From NCBI RefSeq assembly GCF_005484985.1, contig NZ_CP027942.1, positions 1,550,001 through 1,614,000 on the forward strand: a stretch of DNA of 64,000 bases, read 5' to 3'. Position numbers and translations under genes: made by a program. Each line of letters opens with the position of its first letter. Positions within the stretch are counted from its first letter, which is position 1. Below are positions 57,711-64,000 of this stretch, piece after piece. The notes beneath the pieces were generated by a model. The model made no database searches. It was not told the origin of the DNA and saw nothing but the letters and a program-made list of their open reading frames with translations. This DNA comes from Agrococcus sp. SGAir0287 (GTDB lineage: Bacteria; Actinomycetota; Actinomycetes; Actinomycetales; Microbacteriaceae).

Positions 57711-59919
57711 CGCGGTAGACGTCGTAGACGGCGTCGATGCGTCGGACCGCGTTCAGCACGCGGTCGAGGTGCGTCGTATCGCCCATCTCGAAGACGAAGC
57801 GGCTGATCGCCAGGCGGTCCGTGCCCGTCTGCACCGACGCGGAGAGGATGTTCACGTGGTGCTCGCTGAGCACGCGCGTGACGTCCGAGAGCAGCCCCGA
57901 GCGGTCGAGCGCCTCGACCTGGATGTGCACGAGGAAGACGCTCTTGACGTTGTCCGCCCATGACACCTCGATCATGCGCTCGGGCTCGGCGAGCAGCCCC
58001 TGCACGTTGGGGCAGGAGCGCTGGTGGACGCTGACGCCCTGACCGCGTGTGACGAAGCCGACGATGTCGTCGCCGGGCACCGGGGTGCAGCACTTCGACA
58101 GCTTCACGAGGATGTCGTCCGCGCCGCGCACGAGCACGCCCGACGACGATGTGCGCGACTGCACGCCGCGCGAGGGGCTGACGGGGATGAACTCGTCGTC
58201 GTCGACGGTGCCCGGCAGCCCGGCCACGACCTTCTCGAGCACCGACTGCGTGGAGACGTGCCCCTCGCCCACCGCCGCGTAGAGCCCGTTGACGTCGTCG
58301 TAGCCCATCGCGGAGGCGACGGCGACGAACGACTCGCGGCTCATGAGCTGCTGCAGCGGCAGGTTGTGCCGGCGCATCGCCTTCGCGATCGCGTCGCGAC
58401 CCTGCTCGATCGCCTCGTCGCGACGCTCGCGCGTGAACCACTGGCGGATCTTGTTGCGGGCGCGCGCGCTCTGCACGAACGAGAGCCAGTCCTGGCTCGG
58501 ACCCGCGTCGGGGTTCTTCGACGTGAAGACCTCGACGACGTCGCCCGTCTGCAGCGCGGTGTCGAGCGGCACGAGCCGGCCGTTGATCTTCGAGCCCATC
58601 GTCCGGTGCCCGACCTCGGTGTGCACCGCGTACGCGAAGTCCACGGGCGTCGCGCCCTTCGGCAGGCCGATGACCTTGCCCTTGGGCGTGAAGACGTAGA
58701 CCTCCTTCGCGCCGATCTCGAAGCGCAGCGAGTCCAGGAACTCGCCGGGGTCCTGCGTGTCCGCCTGCCAGTCGTTGAGGTGCGCGAGCCACGCCATGTC
58801 CTCGCCCGTGACCGCCTGGCCGCCGCCCTGCTTGTACTTCCAGTGCGCCGCGACGCCGTACTCGGCGCGGCGATGCATCTCCTCGGTGCGGATCTGGATC
58901 TCGACGTGGCGCCCCTCGGGACCGATCACGGTCGTGTGGAGCGACTGGTACAGGTTGAACTTCGGCGTCGCGATGTAGTCCTTCATGCGCCCGGGCATGG
59001 GCTTCCATCGCGCGTGGATCTGGCCGAGCACCGCGTAGCAGTCGCGCACGGTGGGCACGATGACGCGGACGCCGACGAGGTCGTAGATGTCGGAGAACTC
59101 GTGGCCCCGCACCTGCATCTTGTTGTAGATCGAGTAGTACTGCTTCGGCCTGCCGGTGACGCGACCCTTGATGCGAGCGCCGCGCATGTCCTCGACGAGG
59201 GCGTGCACGACCTCCTCCATGTACCGGTCGCGCTCCGGAGCGCGCCCCTCCACGAGGTTCTTGATCTCGACGTAGACCTTCGGGTTCAGCACCGCGAACG
59301 AGAGGTCCTCGAGCTCGGTCTTCATCGCCTGGATGCCGAGGCGGTGCGCAAGCGGAGCGTAGATCTCGATCGTCTCGCGCGCCTTGCGCTGCGCGGACTC
59401 GCTCGACACGAAGCCCCAGGTGCGCGCATTGTGCAGGCGATCGGCGAGCTTGATGACGAGGACGCGGATGTCCTTGGCCATCGCGACGACCATCTTGCGC
59501 ATGGTCTCGGCCTGCGCGGCCTCGCCGTACTGCAGCTTGTCGAGCTTCGTGACGCCGTCGACGAGCATCGCGACCTCGTCGCCGAAGTCCGCCCGGCACT
59601 GGTCGAGCGTGTACTCCGTGTCCTCGACGGTGTCGTGCAGCAGCGCCGCCGCGATCGTCACGGGCCCGATGCCGAGGTCGGCGAGGATCTGCGCGACGGC
59701 GACGGGATGCGTGATGTACGGCTCGCCCGACTTCCGGAACTGCCCCTGGTGGGCGCGCTCGGCGACGATGTACGCACGCTGGATGAGCCCGGTGTCGGCC
59801 TTCGGGTGATGGCCCTTGACCGTGCGGATCAGGTCGTCGATCGCGCCCGCGCGGTTCGACCGCGAGAACAGGAAGGGCAGCAGGGTGCGAAACGCGCCGG
59901 TGGTCTGCGTCTCGCTCAT
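57697..59919 (-). CDS. rel: bifunctional (p)ppGpp synthetase/hydrolase
   Basis: A 740-residue RelA/SpoT homolog. The hydrolase HD domain has AAALLHDTVEDTEYT near residue 90. The synthetase domain has FSDIYDLVGVRVIV and GRMKDYIATPKFNLYQSLHTTV; the RxKD version is typical of bifunctional Rel enzymes. TGS, zinc-finger (KLSKCCTPVPGDDIVGFVTRGQGVSVHQRSCPN) and ACT domains complete the C-terminus. An AGGA site lies upstream of the ATG. It follows secF by 29 bp, as in most actinobacteria, and is the last gene of the ruvB-yajC-secDF-rel run. Confidence 0.97.
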   Translation of the reverse strand: MSETQTTGAFRTLLPFLFSRSNRAGAIDDLIRTVKGHHPKADTGLIQRAYIVAERAHQGQFRKSGEPYITHPVAVAQILADLGIGPVTIAAALLHDTVEDTEYTLDQCRADFGDEVAMLVDGVTKLDKLQYGEAAQAETMRKMVVAMAKDIRVLVIKLADRLHNARTWGFVSSESAQRKARETIEIYAPLAHRLGIQAMKTELEDLSFAVLNPKVYVEIKNLVEGRAPERDRYMEEVVHALVEDMRGARIKGRVTGRPKQYYSIYNKMQVRGHEFSDIYDLVGVRVIVPTVRDCYAVLGQIHARWKPMPGRMKDYIATPKFNLYQSLHTTVIGPEGRHVEIQIRTEEMHRRAEYGVAAHWKYKQGGGQAVTGEDMAWLAHLNDWQADTQDPGEFLDSLRFEIGAKEVYVFTPKGKVIGLPKGATPVDFAYAVHTEVGHRTMGSKINGRLVPLDTALQTGDVVEVFTSKNPDAGPSQDWLSFVQSARARNKIRQWFTRERRDEAIEQGRDAIAKAMRRHNLPLQQLMSRESFVAVASAMGYDDVNGLYAAVGEGHVSTQSVLEKVVAGLPGTVDDDEFIPVSPSRGVQSRTSSSGVLVRGADDILVKLSKCCTPVPGDDIVGFVTRGQGVSVHQRSCPNVQGLLAEPERMIEVSWADNVKSVFLVHIQVEALDRSGLLSDVTRVLSEHHVNILSASVQTGTDRLAISRFVFEMGDTTHLDRVLNAVRRIDAVYDVYRVTGG

Positions 59920-59948
59920 GCGTCCATCCTGCTCCCGCGGGCGTGCCG

Positions 59949-60923
59949 TCAGACGACTGCGCCGCGCTCCGAGGCGCGCTTGACCCTCGCCTCGCCGATC
60001 TCGTCGCCCTTGCGCATCTGCGCGTAGAGCGGCGCGGCGACGAAGAGCGTCGCCCAGGCGCCCACGAGCGTGCCGATGAGCAGGGCGAGGGAGATGTCGC
60101 GCAGGGTGCCGGCGCCGAGCAGGAACGATCCGATGAAGAGGATCGACGCGGTCGGCAGCGCCGCGATCACGGAGGTGTTGATCGAGCGCACGAGCGTCTG
60201 GTTCACCGCGAGGTTGATGTTGTCGAGGAAGGAGCCGGAGGTGCCCGGTGCCGTGTTCTCGCGGATCTTGTCGAACACGACGACGACGTCGTAGAGCGAG
60301 TACGACAGGATCGTGAGGAAGCCGATGACCGCGGCGGGCGTGATCTCGAAGCCGAGCGTGCCGTAGACGCCGAGGGTCACGATGAGCGTGAAGAACAGCG
60401 ACGCGAGCGCCGCGACCGACATCTTCCAGGTGCGGAAGTAGAAGGCCATGATGATCGCCGCGAGCAGCACGAACGCGATGAGGCCGATGATCGCCTGGCG
60501 CGTGATGTCCTGTCCCCACGAGGGGCCGACGAACGACGAGGTGATCTCGTCCTGCGACACGTCGAGCGCGGATGCGAGGGCGTCGCGGATCTCGACGGTG
60601 TCGGCGTCCGAGAGCTGCTCGGTCTGCACGCGCAGGCCGTCCTGGCCGACGCGGGCCACGTTCGGCACGGCGTTCGCACCGAGGACGCCGGTCACGGCAT
60701 CGGAGGCGACCTGCTCGTCGACCTGCTCGACGCCCGAGATGCGGAACTCGCTGCCGCCGCGGAACTCGATGCCGAACTCGAAGCCGCCGCGCAGCAGCGG
60801 TCCGAGGACGCTGAGCACGATGACGGCGAGCGCGACGAGGAACCACGTCCTCCGCTTGGCGACGAAGGGGAACGAGGACTCGCCCGTGTAGAGGCGGTTG
60901 CCGAACTGGGTGAGGGATGCCAT
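59949..60923 (-). CDS. secF: protein translocase subunit SecF
   Basis: A 324-residue RND-type membrane protein that uses proton motive force, with SecD, to pull substrates through SecYEG. It has six hydrophobic segments. The periplasmic P1-like loop carries GIEFRGGSEFRI. DVVVVFDKIRENT in TM region 4-5 is the SecF hallmark. AAVIGFLTILSYSLYD includes the conserved polar residues of TM4. The ATG shares one base with the secD stop. Confidence 0.97.
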   Translation of the reverse strand: MASLTQFGNRLYTGESSFPFVAKRRTWFLVALAVIVLSVLGPLLRGGFEFGIEFRGGSEFRISGVEQVDEQVASDAVTGVLGANAVPNVARVGQDGLRVQTEQLSDADTVEIRDALASALDVSQDEITSSFVGPSWGQDITRQAIIGLIAFVLLAAIIMAFYFRTWKMSVAALASLFFTLIVTLGVYGTLGFEITPAAVIGFLTILSYSLYDVVVVFDKIRENTAPGTSGSFLDNINLAVNQTLVRSINTSVIAALPTASILFIGSFLLGAGTLRDISLALLIGTLVGAWATLFVAAPLYAQMRKGDEIGEARVKRASERGAVV

Positions 60924-62599
60924 CACCGCTCCTGCTCTGCCGAGGCGGATGCCTTGCGCTCGGCGATCGACTGGCGGCGCTGCGCCTCGCGCGAGCTCCT
61001 CGCGCCCTTGCCTGCTGCGACGGGGTCGCGGAACTGCGCGCGGCCGCGGTAGACCGCGCCGAGCGCCTTCGGGTCGAGGCCCGACATCGGGTGCCCGCTC
61101 GAGAAGAACCGCGTCCTGGCGACGAGCTGCAGCATCGGGTGCGTGAAGAGCGCCACCACGATGAGGTCGATGATCGCCGTGATGCCGATCGTGAAGGCGA
61201 AGCCGCGCACGTTGCCGACGGCCACGAGGTAGAGCACGATCGCCGCGAGCAGGTTGAGCGCCTTCGACGCGAGGATCGTGCGCCAGGCGCGGCGCCAGCC
61301 GGCCTCGACCGCGCTCGTGAGCGCCCGACCGTCGCGCAGCTCGTCGCGCACGCGCTCGAAGTACACGATGAACGAGTCGGCGATGAGGCCGATCGAGATG
61401 ATGAGGCCCGTCACGCCGGCGAGCGAGAGGCGATAGCCCTCGGCCGACGACAGCCACGTGATCACGAGGTACGTGATGCCGCCTGCGATGACGAGGGACG
61501 CGATCGTCACCGACGCGAGCGCGCGGTACTGGAAGATCGAGTAGCCGACGACGAGGATGAGGCCGATGATGCCGGCGACGATGCCCGCCTGGAGCTGGCT
61601 CTCGCCGAGCGTCGCCGCGATCGTCTCCTCCGACTGCACCTCGAAGCCGATGGGCAGCGAGCCGAACTTCAGCTGGTCGGCGAGCGACGACGCCTCCGCC
61701 TGCGTGAAGCCGCCCGTGATGGACGCCTCGCCGTTCGTGATGACGGCGTTCGACTGCGGCGCGATGATCACGGCGCCGTCGAGCACGACCGCGAACTGGT
61801 TGCGCGGGCTCTCGAGGCTCGTGATGCGGCTCGTGACCTCGTCGAAGGCCTCGGTGCCTCGCGCGTCGAGCTGGAGGCGGACCTCCCACTCGCCCGTGGG
61901 CGTGCCGGTCGAGGTCGTGGCCTGGCCGAAGCTCGCGTCCGAGATGTCGGAGCCCTCGACCTCGACGGGGCCGAGGATGTAGCGGGCCGTGCCGTCCTCC
62001 GAGCACGTGATGAGCGGCTCGTCGGCGGGCTGCTCGCCGCGGTCGGGATCCTGCAGCGTCGCGCAGTCGAACGTGTCGTACTCGGCCTGCAGGGTCGGCG
62101 TGATCCACGCGAGGTCGGAGGCGTCGGCGGGCGCGGGGGCGTTCGGGTCGTCGACGGGCGGCGTCGCCTCGATCGTCTCCTCGTTCGTCGCGATCTCGTC
62201 GGGCGTCAGCGCGGCCGCGACCGTGAGCACGGGGCGGAACTCCATGCGGGCGCTCGACTGCAGACGGTCCATGGTCGCGTCGTCGACCTCGCCGGGGATC
62301 GACACGACGATGTTCTGGCCGCCCTGCGTCGTGATCTCGGACTCCGAGACGCCGGACGCGTCGACGCGCTGGCGGATGATCTCGACCGCCTGGTTCAGCT
62401 GCTCCTCGGTGACCTGCTGCCCCTCCTGGAGCTGCGGCGACAGGATGACCTGCGTCCCACCCTCGAGGTCGAGCGCGAGCCGGGGCGTCCACTCGCCGTT
62501 CGCGGTGGCGACCGACACCCAGTTCAGCCCCGCGAAGAGGGCGCCGATGACCAGGAGCCAGATGAATGCGCGCCCGGTGCGCGCCCGCGCCTTCGCCAC
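60923..62599 (-). CDS. secD: protein translocase subunit SecD
   Basis: A 558-residue partner of SecF. One N-terminal transmembrane helix (residues 11-30) precedes ALDLEGGTQVILSP, the SecD opening motif. A large external domain covers about 40-350. A five-helix RND core follows, with GLIISIGLIADSFIVYFERVRDELR as the conserved proton-path segment. The external domain includes an inserted acidic, low-complexity stretch (PPVDDPNAPAPADASDL) and cysteines in FDCATLQDP and LITCSEDG. GTG start sharing one base with the yajC stop. Confidence 0.96.
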   Translation of the reverse strand: MAKARARTGRAFIWLLVIGALFAGLNWVSVATANGEWTPRLALDLEGGTQVILSPQLQEGQQVTEEQLNQAVEIIRQRVDASGVSESEITTQGGQNIVVSIPGEVDDATMDRLQSSARMEFRPVLTVAAALTPDEIATNEETIEATPPVDDPNAPAPADASDLAWITPTLQAEYDTFDCATLQDPDRGEQPADEPLITCSEDGTARYILGPVEVEGSDISDASFGQATTSTGTPTGEWEVRLQLDARGTEAFDEVTSRITSLESPRNQFAVVLDGAVIIAPQSNAVITNGEASITGGFTQAEASSLADQLKFGSLPIGFEVQSEETIAATLGESQLQAGIVAGIIGLILVVGYSIFQYRALASVTIASLVIAGGITYLVITWLSSAEGYRLSLAGVTGLIISIGLIADSFIVYFERVRDELRDGRALTSAVEAGWRRAWRTILASKALNLLAAIVLYLVAVGNVRGFAFTIGITAIIDLIVVALFTHPMLQLVARTRFFSSGHPMSGLDPKALGAVYRGRAQFRDPVAAGKGARSSREAQRRQSIAERKASASAEQER

Positions 62600-62985
62600 T
62601 ACGGGCGCTCGGTGGTGGTGCCGTCGCCGCCGGTCTCGGCGTCGTCGACGGACGACTCCTCAGGCGTCGACTCGTTCTCGACGACGCGCGCGAGGGTCTG
62701 CCGGTGCACGCGCAGCGTGGTGCCGGGCGCGACCTCGATGAGGGCCTCGTTCGTGTCCTCGTCGACGGCGACGAGGGTGCCGAAGAGTCCGAAGTTCGTC
62801 ATGACGTCGGCGCCGGGCACCATCTTCGTCTGCAGCTCCTGCTGCTGCGCCTTGCGCTTCTTGCTGTTGCGGAACATGAAGAAGATCAGCACGGCGAGGA
62901 TCAGCAGCATGCCGATCGTCAGCGGGTCGAACGGGATGCCGCCGGTCTGGGCGTTGTCGTTCGCGGACTGGATGAGGGTGTGCAT
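62599..62985 (-). CDS. yajC: preprotein translocase subunit YajC
   Basis: A 128-residue SecDF accessory protein. One transmembrane helix lies at about 23-41 (LTIGMLLILAVLIFFMF). A basic RNSKKRKAQQQELQ patch follows, then KMVPGADVMTNFGLFGTLVAVDED, the YajC signature. The tail after residue 105 is acidic and disordered. The ribosome site is weak. Translation is coupled to secD by a one-base TAG/GTG overlap. Confidence 0.95.
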   Translation of the reverse strand: MHTLIQSANDNAQTGGIPFDPLTIGMLLILAVLIFFMFRNSKKRKAQQQELQTKMVPGADVMTNFGLFGTLVAVDEDTNEALIEVAPGTTLRVHRQTLARVVENESTPEESSVDDAETGGDGTTTERP

Positions 62986-63056
62986 GTGAAGGTCGCTTCA
63001 GTCGAAGTTCGGATGGGTCCACGCCACCGCGCACGGCGCGGGCACGGACCCGTCGA

Positions 63057-64000
63057 TCATAGTCGATCGTCCAACGTGGGGTGCACGACGACCCCCGCGT
63101 GAGCGAGCCCCTCGGGCGTCGCGATGCGCCCGCGCGGCGTGCGCGCGAGCAGTCCCTCGCGCACGAGGTACGGCTCGACGACGGCCTCGATCGTGTCCGC
63201 CTCCTCGCCGACGGACGCGGCGAGCGTCGAGAGCCCCACGGGTCCCCCGCGGAAGCGATGCGCGATCGTGTGCAGCACGGCGCGGTCGAGGCGGTCGAGC
63301 CCCGCCTCGTCGACGTCGTAGAGGCGCAGCGCGGCCTGGACGGCCTCGACGCCGTCGCTCCCCTCGTGCACGAGCAGCCAGTCGCGCACGCGTCGCAGCA
63401 GCCGGTTCGCGATGCGCGGCGTGCCGCGGCTGCGCCGAGCGAGCTCGCCGATGGCGTCGGGCGGCAGCGGCACGCCCAGCAGCGAGGCGGAGCGCTGCAG
63501 CACGCGCTCGAGGTCGCTCGGGTCGTAGAACTCGAGGTGGGCGGTGAACCCGAATCGATCGCGCAGCGGGCTCGGCAGCATGCCCGAGCGCGTCGTGGCC
63601 GCCACGAGCGTGAACGGCGCGAGCTCGAGCGGGATCGACGTCGCGCCGGCGCCCTTGCCGACCATGATGTCGATGCGGAAGTCCTCCATCGCGAGGTAGA
63701 GCATCTCCTCCGCGGAGCGCGCCATGCGGTGGATCTCGTCGACGAAGAGCACGTCGCCGGGCGTGAGTGCCGACAGGACGGCGGCGAGGTCGCCCGCGTG
63801 CTGGATCGCCGGGCCCGACGAGAGGCGCACCGAGCGTCCCGTCTCCGCGCCGATGATCATCGCGAGCGTCGTCTTGCCGAGGCCGGGAGGACCGGCGAGC
63901 AGGATGTGGTCGGGGCTGCGGTCCTGCAGCGCCGCGGCGCGCAGCAGCACCTCGAGCTGGCCGCGCACCTTCGGCTGGCCGACGAACTCCGCGAGCGAGC
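63057..64000 (-). CDS. ruvB: Holliday junction DNA helicase RuvB, 5' end outside window
   Basis: The C-terminal 313 residues of RuvB, the hexameric AAA+ motor for branch migration. Visible: [15 protein letters not shown] at the edge, Walker [17 protein letters not shown], Walker [11 protein letters not shown], and sensor 1 with arginine finger in [20 protein letters not shown]. The winged-helix DNA-binding end is [21 protein letters not shown]. Roughly the first 40 residues are beyond the window. The stop at 63057 is followed after 71 bp by yajC. Confidence 0.97.
   Translation of the reverse strand, partial: SLAEFVGQPKVRGQLEVLLRAAALQDRSPDHILLAGPPGLGKTTLAMIIGAETGRSVRLSSGPAIQHAGDLAAVLSALTPGDVLFVDEIHRMARSAEEMLYLAMEDFRIDIMVGKGAGATSIPLELAPFTLVAATTRSGMLPSPLRDRFGFTAHLEFYDPSDLERVLQRSASLLGVPLPPDAIGELARRSRGTPRIANRLLRRVRDWLLVHEGSDGVEAVQAALRLYDVDEAGLDRLDRAVLHTIAHRFRGGPVGLSTLAASVGEEADTIEAVVEPYLVREGLLARTPRGRIATPEGLAHAGVVVHPTLDDRL

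Overview
The window is a very GC-rich stretch of bacterial chromosome. It is almost entirely housekeeping genes, nearly all on the minus strand and packed with 1-8 bp start/stop overlaps. Gene content and order point to an actinomycete of the family Microbacteriaceae, with Agrococcus-like as my best guess. The supporting features are a his-trp-lgt-gltBD supercluster, actinobacterial mIHF fused to guanylate kinase, a helicase-dead PriA, a Cys-less S4, a RuvB-YajC-SecD-SecF-Rel run and many leaderless genes. The family assignment rests on gene architecture alone, because no search could be run.

Layout from low to high coordinate, with transcription mostly right to left. Positions 1-8.3 kb hold a cut-off unknown gene, a DUF885 peptidase-like protein, an LLM oxidoreductase, DNA polymerase I, a plus-strand hotdog thioesterase, an AbiEi/DUF559 nuclease-like gene between two inverted arrays of 31-bp repeats, and an ANTAR response regulator. 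A tRNA-Leu(CAA) lies at 8.3 kb. Positions 8.4-17 kb hold pyruvate kinase, glutamate synthase (gltBD) and lgt. Positions 17-25 kb hold trpA, trpB, trpC, two Trp-linked small membrane proteins, trpE, hisI, hisF, hisG, hisE and rpe. Positions 25-32 kb hold rsmB, fmt, priA, metK, coaBC and rpoZ. Positions 32-41.4 kb hold mihF-gmk and the pyrimidine operon pyrR-pyrB-pyrC-(PH-like)-carA-carB-pyrF. Positions 41.5-49.8 kb hold nusB, efp, aroQ, a REP-like array, aroB, aroK, aroC, aroE, mltG and ruvX. Positions 49.8-55 kb hold alaS, a small membrane protein, rpsD and rarA. Positions 55-57.7 kb carry three plus-strand genes: a cyclophilin, a DUF349 coiled-coil protein and an AbiEi-like protein. Positions 57.7-64 kb hold rel, secF, secD, yajC and the 5'-truncated ruvB.

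Functionally the block joins nucleotide synthesis (pyr genes, gmk, PRPP users of his/trp), chorismate supply (aro) feeding trpE, nitrogen donation (gltBD, carA), translation (fmt, efp, rpsD, alaS, rsmB, tRNA-Leu), the stringent response (Rel, omega) and protein export (SecDF-YajC, Lgt). Nine genes have a TANNNT -10 hexamer six or seven bases before the start codon, so leaderless transcripts appear common.

No large defence island, prophage, insertion sequence or CRISPR array is visible. The least ordinary features are the 31-bp repeat arrays that converge symmetrically on the DUF559 gene, the four-copy REP-like block between aroB and aroQ, a 71-bp tandem duplication of the aroE start region, the mIHF-Gmk fusion, and a two-hairpin PyrR-type leader.
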